Assembly: GCF_007004725.1 (NCBI RefSeq)
Contig: NZ_ML660167.1
Coordinates: 434,001-498,000, forward strand
Reading direction: 5' to 3'
Length of the DNA: 64,000 nt
Origin: Aliikangiella coralliicola
GTDB lineage: Bacteria > Pseudomonadota > Gammaproteobacteria > Enterobacterales > Kangiellaceae
The notes below the pieces were generated by a model that saw nothing but the letters and a program-made list of their open reading frames with translations, was not told where the DNA came from and searched no databases. Both the position numbers and the translations under genes were made by a program. This document shows positions 21,200-33,500 of this stretch, one piece after another (position 1 is the stretch's first letter; each line of letters starts with the position of its first letter).

Positions 21200-21419
21200 T
21201 TTTCTCTCCAAATGGTGGATTTTAAGCGCGATAATTCAAACAGGTTAAGTCGGCTCAATGTTATTGTTGATATCCCTTATAGCCACAAAGCTCTCGCTAG
21301 AAACTCATTCTAAGGGAAGGAAATATTTGGCTATTTTCTTCTAACTAGAATCGTCCTCTAATTAGAACTCTTATGCACAGGAGACCTCTTGTTTTTCAAC
21401 CCCATGTCTCCCAATTTTT

Positions 21420-21818
21420 TTACTTTTCTCCTCGCCAGGGATGACTCATCAGCAACGGTTCATAACTCTTCGAGTAAGCTCTACCCAAAATAATGGTCGC
21501 AATAATTATCATTACGCCAATGATGGCGAAATCAGTCAGGATGAAAAAGTAGAACAAGCACATACCGGCTGAAATCGGCGTTATTAAAGCCAGCCCCAAC
21601 GCCGGTTTATAATTAAACAGTAAGCTTGCGGTTCCAATAGTTTGAACTATCTTCAAGAATATCCAAAACCATGTTGTGTTAACCAATGTGGATAGAAATA
21701 GTGTAACCGGTTCACCTGTAAGATAAACATCGAACAAAATGACTCCCCAACCATCCACAACACAAATCAAAAACCACAATGCCAGAAAATAACGCGCTAA
21801 TACCTCTACCCACTTCAT
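21420..21818 (-). CDS. Small four-helix membrane protein, DoxX-like
   Basis: 132 aa from the ATG at 21818, preceded by AAGGGTG at a good distance; a GTG nine bases upstream is the alternative. Four hydrophobic segments can be seen (ARYFLALWFLICVV, LFLSTLVNTTWFWIFL, ALGLALITPISAGMCLFYFF, FAIIGVMIIIATIIL). The opening with a Trp/Gly-rich first helix resembles DoxX/DoxD-type proteins, but no diagnostic residue proves this. It sits 133 bp after the MATE gene and 220 bp before the START gene. Function unknown; an inner-membrane accessory of the pathway is a guess. Confidence 0.6.
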   Translation of the reverse strand: MKWVEVLARYFLALWFLICVVDGWGVILFDVYLTGEPVTLFLSTLVNTTWFWIFLKIVQTIGTASLLFNYKPALGLALITPISAGMCLFYFFILTDFAIIGVMIIIATIILGRAYSKSYEPLLMSHPWRGEK

Positions 21819-21908
21819 AGTAATCACCCTTATAGTTGAAATTAAATATAGCTAAACTGTTGCACTAGAAATAGCTGAACAGTTTAACCGTCCCCTGAAA
21901 ATTACTTG

Positions 21909-21946
21909 TTTAACTTGCTGATATTTTGATATCAAAATAAGTTAAA
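21909..21946 (-). terminator. AT-rich hairpin right after the MATE gene
   Basis: An 18-bp perfect palindrome (TATTTTGATATCAAAATA, 21922-21939) is flanked by an outer repeat TTTAACTT (21909-21916) / AAGTTAAA (21939-21946). It starts six bases past the MATE stop. It may end the main biosynthetic operon, or be an operator for the next gene. The stem is AT-rich, so termination is uncertain. Confidence 0.4.
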
Positions 21947-21951
21947 ACCGC

Positions 21952-23277
21952 TTAAAGCTTAATTTCTTTCCATCGCCCATCACACCAAAGCATCGTCATC
22001 AACACCGTTGCGATTAAAGCGTAAACAGTTTGAACCAACCAGATCTCTAAAAGCCCATAATTTAAGTAAGGACCGATAACCCAGACCGCAGGCAAGAAAA
22101 ACATCCATTGCGTAGTGAACGAGACAATTAACACGCGTTTTCCGTCACCTAAACTCACCAGAGTATAAGCAAATATAAAAATTAAGCTGGTAACACCGGT
22201 TAAAGCACCGGTAATTTGTAGTGGCACAATTGCTACCGCGACGGCCGCGGGGTCGGTAAGAAACAAAGATAAAAACCATTCAGGAAAAAGGAAAAGTGGT
22301 AGTCCTAATAAAGTTATCCAGACAATTCCAACTTTGCCAGAATCCCATCCCCATTCGTTGGCAGCGGCAACATCACCCTTACCTAATGCGCCTGACACCA
22401 GCGTCGCTGAAGCCATGCCAAGAGCCAATGGAAATAAACTCATAACCAATGCCACTCGAATCAATACATTGGTGGCTGCCAATTCTAACGTGCCTATTTT
22501 TCCTACTAACCAATAAAAAACGACGTATCCGAGGGAAAATAATGCTTCGCGAATGCTCTCTGGTAAGCCTACATTAAAAATTCGAACAACCAGTTCTCGC
22601 GCTGGTTTGATACTAAGAAAGCCCTCTGTGCGAAAGTGCACAAAGGTCACAATAAAATAAGCGAGTGCACCAATAAAAACGGACATAGTTGAGGCAACAC
22701 CGGCTCCTAAAGTTCCTAATGCTGGTGCGCCAAAATTTCCGAAAATAAACATATAGTTAAACAAAATATTCAGGCTGTTCATAAAAAGAATATTTAACAT
22801 ATAAACTTTCGTTTTTGACATGCCCGCCCAATGCCCGCGGAAAGCTTCACCAACTCCAACAGCCACTAAGGACAGAAAAAGTGCTCTTAGATAAGGAACG
22901 CCTTCACTGGTGACTAAAGGATCCGAAGAAATCAACGCAAAATATGATGGGGTCAACAAATAACAGAACAACGTCAGTGGAACACCTATCATTAATACTA
23001 ATAATAAACCCGCATTCAATGGCAGACATTTCGGCTCTTCAGATTCTTCGCCTTCGCGTCGGGAAACGACACCTTGCACTGCGGGTGCCACGCCAATGAC
23101 AAAAGCCAGAATCAGCGTGTAACTAAAACCAGCCAGGCCGATCGCCGCTAACGCTGCAGTGCCAAGCACGCCAACCATCGCCAGATCGACAAAAACCATG
23201 ATGAATGAAGACGCCAGCCCGACAGTCAACGGCAACGCTAACTTTAAAATAGTTACAACTCTATCTTTGGTTATCAC
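21952..23277 (-). CDS. MATE-family multidrug efflux transporter
   Basis: 441 aa, the usual MATE length, with about 12 hydrophobic helices and family-like opening TILKLALPLTVGLASSFIMVFVDLAMVG and internal repeat halves; loops such as RREGEESEEP break the helices. MATE proteins export cationic or amphipathic compounds using Na+ or H+ gradients across the inner membrane. The start codon is GTG (23277) without a clear Shine-Dalgarno site. It lies 51 bp after the thioesterase-containing NRPS gene, so it is likely co-transcribed with the assembly line and a candidate for product export and self-resistance. Substrate not provable from sequence. Confidence 0.9.
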   Translation of the reverse strand: MITKDRVVTILKLALPLTVGLASSFIMVFVDLAMVGVLGTAALAAIGLAGFSYTLILAFVIGVAPAVQGVVSRREGEESEEPKCLPLNAGLLLVLMIGVPLTLFCYLLTPSYFALISSDPLVTSEGVPYLRALFLSLVAVGVGEAFRGHWAGMSKTKVYMLNILFMNSLNILFNYMFIFGNFGAPALGTLGAGVASTMSVFIGALAYFIVTFVHFRTEGFLSIKPARELVVRIFNVGLPESIREALFSLGYVVFYWLVGKIGTLELAATNVLIRVALVMSLFPLALGMASATLVSGALGKGDVAAANEWGWDSGKVGIVWITLLGLPLFLFPEWFLSLFLTDPAAVAVAIVPLQITGALTGVTSLIFIFAYTLVSLGDGKRVLIVSFTTQWMFFLPAVWVIGPYLNYGLLEIWLVQTVYALIATVLMTMLWCDGRWKEIKL

Positions 23278-23328
23278 AAAAAATATCCAGTATTTAATCT
23301 ATCAATGAAAAATGAAAAGTTCGGTAAG

Positions 23329-26300
23329 TTATCGGGTAGTTGTTAATGTATTAAGAATGCTATCGGCAATTTTTCCAATATGCTCTTTTTCTAATAGAGA
23401 AAAGTGATCCGCATGTACATCTTGTATATCAACAGAGTTGTTTAACAACTCTCCCCAACCGTAATCATCAGCTAACTTTAGAATATCGCCATTTCCTTGA
23501 ACTGCGCGATACAAATACACCTTGATATTTTTCGGTAAAAGTAACGGATGATAGTCTCGATAACAGCGCTCGTTGGCTTCAAACACTTTATAGTAGGTAT
23601 TGAACTGTTCGACACTGATATCAACACCCTGAGTTATCATCAGCTGCGCAACATAATTATTTCGCTCGCTTTGAGCCACTTGTTGTAGTGTCTCGACATT
23701 AAGTGTCAGTTGAATATCTGATAATTCAGCGATCTTGGTACATACTTCGATAAGCGTAGTAATTTCGTCACTGACAACTTGTTTTCTGGCAATCGACGGT
23801 GCCACTGAATCTAATAAAATAAGTGAGTGGATTTCTTCATTTTGCTCAAGTAACAATCTGGCCATCTCGAAAGCAACAACCCCGCCATAAGAATGACCAA
23901 GAAGACGATAAGGTCCCTTCTGTTGAATTCTTCTGAGCGCATTGACATTGGCCACAGCCGTCTGCTCCACACTATAGAATGGGGTGCTTTTGCCATCAAC
24001 TCCAACGGCTTGTAAGCCATAAAATGGTTGAGTATTACCTAAAGCTCGACTAAGGGGTTGTAAAGATAATACATTTCCTCCAACTCCCGGCATCGCAAAT
24101 ACAGGCGGGTTATTTCCCTCAGGTTGTATTGGAACCAGAATATCAAATACGGTGGTATTTTTGCTACGTAACTTTTCCGCTAGAGAAGCAATATCTGGCG
24201 TCGCGAATAGTATCGATAAAGGTAACGACTGTCGAAATTGTTGATTGATTTTTGCCAATAATTGAACCGCTAACAATGAATGACCGCCAAGTTCAAAAAA
24301 GTTATCATTAACGCCAATTTTCTCCGCATCAAGGTTTAATACCTCTGCCCATATTTTGGTCAGTATTTTTTCTGATTGATTGCTTGGTGCAACGTAGACT
24401 TGACTCGATTCCAGACTGACTTCCAAACTCTCCAAAACTCGACGGTTTATTTTGCCATTCTGAGTCAGCGGAATAGTTTCGAGACTAACGAAGTTTGCAG
24501 GTAACATATATTCTGGCAAAGACTGCTTCAGATAGTTCTTAAGTGAGTCGTTAGTTATCGAATTATTGGCTGGTGAAGAGTCAGAATGATTAATAACATA
24601 AAATGCCACAAGCTGTTTACCCGCACCTTCGCCCTGGGCAACAACCGCGCAACTTTTTATTTGAGGATGATCATTTAATTGTGATTCTATTTCACCAATT
24701 TCAATACGGAATCCACGAATTTTAACTTGAGTATCAATTCTTCCTAAGTATTCAATGGTTCCATTATCGAGCCAACGCGCCAGATCGCCAGTTCTATATA
24801 AGCGAGATTTTGTGCTGCTCTTGTGAGAAGTTGTTTCTTCTGAATAAAAAGGATTCTCGATAAACTTCTCATGCGTGAGTTGCGGTTGATTGAGATAACC
24901 TCGCGCAAGGCCGTCACCAGCAATGTGCAATTCGCCAGGCACACCTATCGGTTGGGAATTTAAATTTTGGTCAAGTATATAGACTTGCGTATTAGCGATT
25001 GGTCGACCGATTGTTTGCGGCGCATTTTTTTCTCTTAAAATAAACGTCGAATAAGTTGTATCTTCAGAGGGCCCGTATAAATCATAAACTTTTTTCACCT
25101 GGCTATGTTGATAAATTTTGTCAACTAAAGTTGGTAAGAGCGGCTCACCGGCCAGATTAATTGTTTGGACCGATTCTGGGATCGCGTTGAGTCTGACTAA
25201 CTCCTCTATCGCTGAAGGTACAGTATTAATAAGCGATACCGCACTTTTATCTTCAAGATTCACGATCTCCAATGCATTTGGCACTAAAATAATTTTTCCA
25301 CCATTAGCCAAGGTTAAAAATATTTCATAAACAGACAAGTCAAAACAAATCGATGTGGATGCCAATACGCCACTCAATTCCTGACGACTATACACATCAC
25401 TCGCCCAGTTTATCAGTGTAACAGGACTATGATGTTCGATAGCAACGCCTTTCGGTTGACCCGTTGAACCCGAAGTATAAATAATATAAGCCAAGTTTTC
25501 CGGCGCGGCTAACTGACGCAACTCAACATTGTGATTTTTTAATTCTGCCACACATTTGCTAATTTCGGCGCCCTGTTGATCGATAGCAATCAGCTGAGTA
25601 TTGGCAGCAACTAATTGGTTAAGCTTCTCTTTTAATTTCTTTTCAGTTAAAACAATATGAGCTTGACTGTCTTTGAGAATATACGCCAGTCTTTCATCTG
25701 GATACTCTGGATCTAATGGTACGTAAGCAGCGCCTGCCTGCAAGATGCCAAGCATTGCGATCAACATTGAAGGAGAACGGCGTAAACAAATTCCGACTAG
25801 GTCGTCAGGTTTGATCCCTTGATCTTGTAAATAAAAAGCCAACTCGCTACTTTTTTCAAACAGCTGTCGATAAGTCATCTGTGTCTGTTCAAACACTACC
25901 GCAACATTATCTGGATTGCATTTCGCCTGAGCTGCAAATAGTTGATGCAGGCATTGGTCTTTCGGATAGTCTACAGCAGTATTATTAAATTCAATCAGCA
26001 ATCGATCTTGTTCTTTCTTCTCAATAAAATTGAAACTCTTAATTTTCGTTTCTGGAGCGGCAACAATTGCGTTACACAAATGGCGAAAATGTTCTGCCAT
26101 TCGCACCATTGTATCTGATTTAAACAATGCAGTGCTATATTCGAAAAGTGCAGATAGTCCTTGTGATGTTTCGGTAAACTCAACCGTCAAATCAAACTTA
26201 CTGATACTGGTGTCCAGCGGATAAGGTTGTATTTGGGAATCGAGAGAATCGGTCTCGATATTTTGCAGAATAACCATCACCTGAAACAACGGGCTCATCG

Positions 26301-27567
26301 CCATATTACGTTGAGGTTGTACTCGTTCAACAATTTTTTCGAATGGTGTGTCCTGATGCTCATAGGCTTCCAGACAAGTTCTTTTAACCTTGTTTAATAC
26401 CGTTTCGAATGAATCCTCACCAGTCAGTTCACTTCTCAATGCCAGCGTATTGACAAACATCCCAATTAAGCTTTCCGTCTCACCATATTGACGATTGGCG
26501 ATCGGACTGCCGACACAGATATCTTCCTGCCCGCTATAGCGAAACAACAAGACTTTAAAAGCCGCCAATAATGTCATAAATAAAGTGCAACCATTTTGTT
26601 CGGACAATTCTTTCAATTTCTCAGTCAACGGACTTTCAAGTTTGAACGAATAATTAGCACCGTTAAAACTCTGTACACTCTGACGCGGGTAATCCGTTGC
26701 CAATGCCAGGCTTTCAGCTACCCCATCAAGTTTCTGTTGCCAATAGGTAAGTTGTTGTTCCAGTACGCCGCCCTCTTCCAACCATTTTCTTTGCCATACA
26801 CTATAATCAACGTATTGAATTGGCAGTGGCGGAAGCATATTTTCATTACCCTGTTCTAATCCCTCCATAATCGCACCAAACTCTTTAATTAGCACAGCGA
26901 TCGACCAACCGTCACTGATAATATGGTGCATATTGAGTATCAGAATGTGGGCATGTTGAGCCAGCTTAATGATCTTCCCTCGAATAAGAGGGCCGGAAGC
27001 TAAATCAAACGGTGTGGCGGCTTCAACCTGACACAATTGTTTTGCTTTTTTCAGAGTTGACTCTTTCACGTCTTCAAGATTGATACTTTTATCTTCGTTG
27101 AGATCAATGATTTCTAGCTTGAAATCAATTTCTTCCAGTATTTTCTGCTGAGCAACACCATTCTCTGTTGGAAAAGTCGTCCTTAAATTATCATGGCGAG
27201 CAACAATTATGCTAAATGCCTTTTCAACTTGCGCAATATCAAGTTCGCTTTTTATCATTAACGCGCCGGGGACATTGTAACTAGCACCAGGCCCCTCGAG
27301 TTGTTCAATAAACCAGAGTCTTTCCTGGGCAAAACTGAGCGGAAGTTGTTGGTGTTCGTTTCTATCTACCGGCAATATCGGCGGGATTTTATTCGTTGTA
27401 GATACCTGCTGTAAAAAAGCAATAATGTCACTTTTATTAGCCACTAACTGTTCGCGAATTTCTTCGGTTAAAGCACCTTTTGGCGTTTTTAACTTTAACT
27501 GTCCACCTTCTTCCCACAATTTAATCCCTTTCGCATGGACTTTATTGATCAAAGCAAAAACGGTCAT
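23329..27567 (-). CDS. NRPS termination module: docking-C-A-T-TE
   Basis: 1412 aa. TubC-like docking domain 1-55 (KGIKLWEEGGQLKLKTPKG); LCL-type C domain with HHIISDGWS; A domain about 530-1040 with FDLSVYEIF and code read as DLYNNALTY, close to the DLFNNALTY alanine code known from cyanobacterial synthetases; T domain (LGGHSLLAV) near 1097; type I thioesterase from about 1150 with GHSYGG (Ser1226), Asp1253 and His1388 as the triad. It releases the finished chain by hydrolysis or cyclisation. It begins by an ATGA overlap with the previous gene, with GAGGAAG upstream. Unlike the other synthetases here it has no acidic docking tail, as expected for the last protein. No epimerase domain. Confidence 0.95.
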   Translation of the reverse strand: MTVFALINKVHAKGIKLWEEGGQLKLKTPKGALTEEIREQLVANKSDIIAFLQQVSTTNKIPPILPVDRNEHQQLPLSFAQERLWFIEQLEGPGASYNVPGALMIKSELDIAQVEKAFSIIVARHDNLRTTFPTENGVAQQKILEEIDFKLEIIDLNEDKSINLEDVKESTLKKAKQLCQVEAATPFDLASGPLIRGKIIKLAQHAHILILNMHHIISDGWSIAVLIKEFGAIMEGLEQGNENMLPPLPIQYVDYSVWQRKWLEEGGVLEQQLTYWQQKLDGVAESLALATDYPRQSVQSFNGANYSFKLESPLTEKLKELSEQNGCTLFMTLLAAFKVLLFRYSGQEDICVGSPIANRQYGETESLIGMFVNTLALRSELTGEDSFETVLNKVKRTCLEAYEHQDTPFEKIVERVQPQRNMAMSPLFQVMVILQNIETDSLDSQIQPYPLDTSISKFDLTVEFTETSQGLSALFEYSTALFKSDTMVRMAEHFRHLCNAIVAAPETKIKSFNFIEKKEQDRLLIEFNNTAVDYPKDQCLHQLFAAQAKCNPDNVAVVFEQTQMTYRQLFEKSSELAFYLQDQGIKPDDLVGICLRRSPSMLIAMLGILQAGAAYVPLDPEYPDERLAYILKDSQAHIVLTEKKLKEKLNQLVAANTQLIAIDQQGAEISKCVAELKNHNVELRQLAAPENLAYIIYTSGSTGQPKGVAIEHHSPVTLINWASDVYSRQELSGVLASTSICFDLSVYEIFLTLANGGKIILVPNALEIVNLEDKSAVSLINTVPSAIEELVRLNAIPESVQTINLAGEPLLPTLVDKIYQHSQVKKVYDLYGPSEDTTYSTFILREKNAPQTIGRPIANTQVYILDQNLNSQPIGVPGELHIAGDGLARGYLNQPQLTHEKFIENPFYSEETTSHKSSTKSRLYRTGDLARWLDNGTIEYLGRIDTQVKIRGFRIEIGEIESQLNDHPQIKSCAVVAQGEGAGKQLVAFYVINHSDSSPANNSITNDSLKNYLKQSLPEYMLPANFVSLETIPLTQNGKINRRVLESLEVSLESSQVYVAPSNQSEKILTKIWAEVLNLDAEKIGVNDNFFELGGHSLLAVQLLAKINQQFRQSLPLSILFATPDIASLAEKLRSKNTTVFDILVPIQPEGNNPPVFAMPGVGGNVLSLQPLSRALGNTQPFYGLQAVGVDGKSTPFYSVEQTAVANVNALRRIQQKGPYRLLGHSYGGVVAFEMARLLLEQNEEIHSLILLDSVAPSIARKQVVSDEITTLIEVCTKIAELSDIQLTLNVETLQQVAQSERNNYVAQLMITQGVDISVEQFNTYYKVFEANERCYRDYHPLLLPKNIKVYLYRAVQGNGDILKLADDYGWGELLNNSVDIQDVHADHFSLLEKEHIGKIADSILNTLTTTR

Positions 27568-30500
27568 AGCGATACTTCCTCAAGTTCCGATTCATCAACT
27601 TTCACATCAAGCATTTGTTCACTTTGTTCTTTAATTGCTTTAATCGCGTCAGCGGAGTCAGCTAAAGAGTAAACATCAAAAAGTGTTTTTAATGGTAAGT
27701 CGACGACCAGTTGTTCGCGAATTTTCGCGACCAACTGAGTGGCTAATAACGAATGTCCACCTAACTCGAAAAAATTATCGTTGACGCCTATTTTCTCTAC
27801 TTGCAGATTTAAAATCTCGGCCCAAATTTCGACAAGCTGCTTTTCCATTTCATTGCGAGGTGCAAGGTAATCTCGACTAGATTCAAAACTGACTTTTTCG
27901 TTCTCTAACGCACGACGATTGATTTTTCCATTTTGTGTTAGCGGAATCGAATCGAGTACAACAAAAGTTGCCGGTATCATATACTCAGGTAAACTTTGTT
28001 GAAGATAAACTTTTAAATCGTCGTTAGTCATAGCTTGATTAACATCTTCAACCACGTAAAAACCGACCAACTGCTTGCTCCCACTCTCCCCCTGCGCGAC
28101 CACAACACTTTCTTTAATCTTCGGGTGCGAGTTTAGCTGTGCCTCTATTTCACCGATTTCAATTCGGAATCCCCTGATTTTGACCTGGGTATCAATCCGA
28201 CCTAAATATTCCAAAGTCCCGTTATCCAGCCAACGTGCCAAATCTCCGGTTTTATACAAACGCGTTCCCGGGTTAAAAACATTATCAATAAACTTTTCAT
28301 CGGTCAGCGCCGGTTGATTCAGATAACCCCGTGCTAATCCGTCACCGGCAATATGCAATTCTCCTGGTACTCCAATCGGTTGAGGATTCTGATGTTTATC
28401 CAACAGATAAACTTGGGTGTTGGCAATCGGCCGACCGATACTCTGCGGTGCGTTCTTTTCCCTTAAAATAAATGTCGAGTAGGTGGTATCTTCTGAGGGA
28501 CCATACAAATCATAAACTTTACTCACCTGACTGTTATCGTAAATTTTATCCACCAGGGTCGGTAACAGAGGTTCACCTGCCAGGTTGATGGTTTTCACAG
28601 AATCGGGAATGGCATTGAGTCGCACCAACTCTTCCATCGCCGAAGGCACAGTGTTGATTAAAGTCACTGAATCTTTATCCGCCAGATTCGGCAATTCCAG
28701 TGCATTCGGTGCGAGGATAATTTTCCCGCCATTGGCTAATGTCAGGAAGATTTCATAAATCGACAAATCAAAGCAGATTGAGGTTGACGCTAAAACTCCC
28801 GCTAACTCTTCTTGACTATAAACCTCGCTCCCCCAGTGCACTAATGTCACCGGACTGTGGTGCTCTATCGCCACGCCTTTCGGCTGACCGGTTGAGCCGG
28901 AGGTATAAATGATGTAAGCCAGATTATTCTCGTTGGCTGTCTGTTTTAATTCAATGGCCTGCTCCGTTAATCGGGCCGCTTCTGCTTCAATATCTGACCA
29001 TTGCTGGTCTAGCTCTATCAATTGTCTGTTTTGTGCACCATCAAATGTCGATAGTCTTTCTTTGAGCGATGCTTGAGTTAACAGGATTTTTGCCTGACTG
29101 TCTTTGAGAATATATGACAAGCGATCATCGGGGTAATCTGGATCCAGCGGCACGTAGGCACCACCGGCCTGAAGGATCCCCAGCATTGCCACAATCATAT
29201 CCGGACCTCGGTCGACACAAAGTCCTATCAGGTTATCGGGTTTGACTCCTTGTTGTTGCAGATACAAAGCTAAGGTAGTGCTTTTCTCAAACAATTGTTG
29301 GTAGCTCAGCTCGGTTTGATTAAAGCTGACTGCTATTTTTTCCGGTTCGCGTTTAACCTGCTCTGCAAATAAATCATGCAAGCATTTTCCCTTGGGATAA
29401 CTAGCTTGTGTATGATTGAAGTCCTTCAATAATTTTTGCGTTTCTACCTCATCAGTGTATCGCAATTCAGTTAGGTTATTTTCAGGCTGAGCGATTATGG
29501 CTTTACACAATTCGGAAAAATGCCTGACTAGTCGTTTAATGGTTTGTGACTTAAATAGCGCAGTACTATATTCGATAGTAGCCGCTAATCCATCGGCATT
29601 TTCGGTAAATTCAAACGTCAGGTCAAAGTTGCTTATGCTTGTTTCAAGCTCATAAGGTTTAATTTGCTGATCCAGTACTTCCATCTCAGTGTTTTGTAAA
29701 ATAACCATCACCTGAAATAATGGACTCATAGCCAAGTTACGCTTCGGCTGTACAACTTCAACGATTTTTTCAAAGGGAGTGTCTTGGTGCTCATAAGCCT
29801 CAAGACAGGTATTTTTCACCTTGCTTAATATATTGTTAAAGTTATCTTTGTCATCAAATTGACTTCTTAGCGCTAAGGTATTAACAAACATGCCGATTAA
29901 TTTTTCAGTTTCGCCATACTGCCGATTCGCAATAGGACTACCGACACAAATATCCGCTTGTCCAGTGTAACGGTAAAGTAGTGTTTTGACGGCTGCCAGC
30001 AAAGCCATATACAAAGTACAACCCTTCGATTCAGCGAGCTTACTCAATGCTCTGGTCAACTGAGAATTCAGAACAAAAGATTCGCTGTCTCCTGCAAAGC
30101 TTTGCACGCTTGGTCTGGGGAAGTCGGTAGCTAAATCTAAGCTCTCAGGCACGCCAGCTAATTTTTTACGCCAATATGATAGTTGTTGTTGAAGAACACC
30201 GCCTTGCTCTAACCAATTTTTCTGCCAAACACTATAGTCGACGTACTGAATTGGTAACTCTGGTAACTCCGGCGTTTGACCGAGTGCAAAAGCATTCATT
30301 ATCGAACTCAACTCTGCTAGCAATACACCCAGAGACCAGCCGTCACTGATAATATGATGCATATTAAGTAGCAAAATATGCTGCTGTTGCGAAAATTTGA
30401 TCACCTTACCTCTAATCAAAGGGCCCTTTGTTAAGTCAAATGGCTTTGTCGCTTCTTGCAAGCAATATTTTTTAGCGCGAGTATCTCGTTCTTTCGGATC

Positions 30501-33500
30501 GGTTATCTCGCTAAGATCAAGGTAATCCAGTTTAAATTCTAACTTCTCTAAAATAACTTGTTGTGCTTTACCATTCTCACTGGGAAAAATCGTTCTTAAA
30601 TTATCATGACGCTCAATAATTAAGTTAAACGCGCTTTCCAGCTCCTCAACATCTAGCTTTCCTTCTATACTCAAAGCACCCGCCGCATTATAACCGACAC
30701 TGCCGGGCTCTAGTTGATCGATAAACCAGAGTCTTTCCTGGGCAAAACTGAGCGGTAATCGATCATATTGTGTTTTATCAACGGGTTTAATTGCTGGAAT
30801 TTGGCTTTTTTCAGCATTAACGATTAACTGGCTAAATCCAGCGACGCTAGTATTTTCAAACAAAGCTTTCAATGGCAATTCAATATCGAACTTGCTACGA
30901 ACTTTGGAGATTAACTGAGTAGCTAATAAAGAGTGCCCCCCCATTTCAAAGAAACTATCATTAATACCAACCTTCGCAGATTGTAAATTTAAAACATCAG
31001 CCCAAATATCAACCAACTGCCGTTCTGTTTCATTACGCGGCGCTAAGTAAACTTGACTTGACTCAATGGTCACCTGATAACTTTCCAGAGCGCGGCGATC
31101 AACTTTACTATTCGGCGTTAGTGGAATTTTATCGAGACAGACTAAAGCCGTTGGTAGCATATACTCTGGCAGCCGTTGCTGTAAGTGAGCTCTTAATTCA
31201 CTATTTGCCTGCTCGTGATTTTTCACACCGTTGATGTTCTTATCTTTCGCTACGTAAAAAGCGATCAAATGTTGGTTGCCAGATTCTCCCTGCGCCACTA
31301 CAACACAATCCTTTACCACTGGATGTTGAATGAGTTCGGCCTCGATTTCTTCCATCTCAATTCTGTAACCGCGAATCTTTACCTGATTATCAATTCGTCC
31401 GAGGTATTCGATAGTGCCATCATCTAACCAGCGAGCGAGATCGCCACTTTTATACATTCTTTCGCTCGTCTTAGCAGCAACCGTTTCTGAACTAGCGATT
31501 TTTTCAATGCCGTCATTGGGTTCAATATAAAACGGATTGGTAACGAATTTTTCCTCAGTCAACTCCGGACGGTTCAGATAACCTCGAGCAAGACCATCAC
31601 CTGCAATATGTAGTTCTCCAGGTACACCAACAGGCTGAGGATTGCTATTTTTATCTAGAATAAATATTTGAGTATTCGCAATCGGTTTGCCGATTGGCAC
31701 ATTAGGGTATTTTTCCAGAACTGATTGAGTTACTAAAATCGAAGTGCTAATAACCGTTGTTTCTGTCGGCCCATAAGTATTATGAACGCTGACATGTGGG
31801 TAACGCCGAAGAAACTCACCCGCTTTTAAATGATCCAGTTTTTCACCGCCAAAAATCATTTTGTCAACACTGCCTAAATCAATGCCCGATATTGCCAGTT
31901 GATGAAAAAAAGCGGTTGGCACATTCAATGTTGTCACACCGTAAGTTTCGATCATACCTTTCAGGTAATCCAGAGTTAACAAATTGTTCTTTTGTTCTAA
32001 AATTAATCGAGCGCCCTGGTTTAAAATAACAAAAGCTTCTTCGACAAATAAATCAAAGCTAATACTAGAAAATTGAATTTGTGTATCGGCTTCGGTGATC
32101 CCGAACTGTTTTATTGCATATTGGTTGTGATTGACCATACTGCGATGCTCTACCATTACGCCTTTCGGATGCCCGGTGGAGCCAGAGGTATAAATCACAT
32201 AAGCAAGATGATTGGGTTTAACCTCTTGTTTCAATTTGATCGACCGAGACATGAGTTCGGTCGTAACCTCACAGATTTCTGACCATTGAACATCTAACTT
32301 GATCAACTGAGTTTGCTCACCGACAAAAGCGCTTAATTTGTCATGAAGCTTTTGCTGGGTGAGGACAACATCAGCCTCGCAATCTTTTAGCATATAGGCT
32401 AAGCGATCATCGGGATAATCCGGATCTAAGGGCACATAAGCACCACCAGCCAATAGAATGCCGTAGAGACCTATCAGCATATCCAGTGAACGTTCAACGC
32501 AAAGCGCAACCAAGCTATCAGGTTTAACACCCTGTGACTGCAAATATAGGGCTAACTGCGCGCTTTTATCATAAAGCTGTTGATAGGTGAGTTGTTGTTG
32601 GTTAAAAACAACAGCGATATTGTCAGGTGTTCGCTTGACCTGCTCCGCAAATAATTGGTGAATGCATTTTCCTTGCGGATATTCCGTTTGACTCTCGTTG
32701 TAGTTAATTAACAATCGTTTTTTTTCAGATTGCTTAAGGTAATCTAGCGCGTCAATTTTTGCGTTTGGTTGTTCAGTTATAACACGACACAAGGTATCGA
32801 AATGCGTAATAAGGCGTTCGATAGTTTTTGGCTTATAAAGTGCAGTGCAATAGTCAACAGTACCGACCAAGCCTTCTGCAGTATCAGTAAACTCTATGGT
32901 GAGTTCAAACTGGCTGACGCCGCTATCTAACGGATAAACCTGTACATTATCGTCGAGCATCTGCATTGGCGCATTTTGCAATACCAGCATCACTTGAAAT
33001 AATGGACTGATTGCCATATTTCTTTTCGGTTGAATAAGATCAACAATTTTTTCAAAAGGCGTATCTTGATGCTCGTAAGCTTCAAGGCAAGTGTTTTTGA
33101 CGGTAGATAAAAACGCATTAAAACTTTCGTCGCCGCTCACCTGATTTCTTAAAGCAAGTGTATTCACGAACATTCCAATTAAGCTTTCTGTTTCACCATA
33201 TTGACGATTGGCAATAGGACTACCGACACAAATATCTTGTTGATCTGTGTAGCGGAAAAGTAGCACATTGAAAGCTGCGAGTAACGTCATAAATAAAGTA
33301 CAACCTTGCTGTTCAGCTAAACCTTTCAGCGAGTTAGTCAACGCCGCATCTAAGTTGAAAGTCTGGCTTGCACCATCAAAATTTAATGTGTTAGGTCGCG
33401 GAAAGTCCGTGGCTAGATTCAGAGTTTCAGAAACACCTGTTAATTTCTGTTGCCAATAAGCAAGCTGCCGATCAAGTATTCCGCTTTGCTCCAACCAGTT

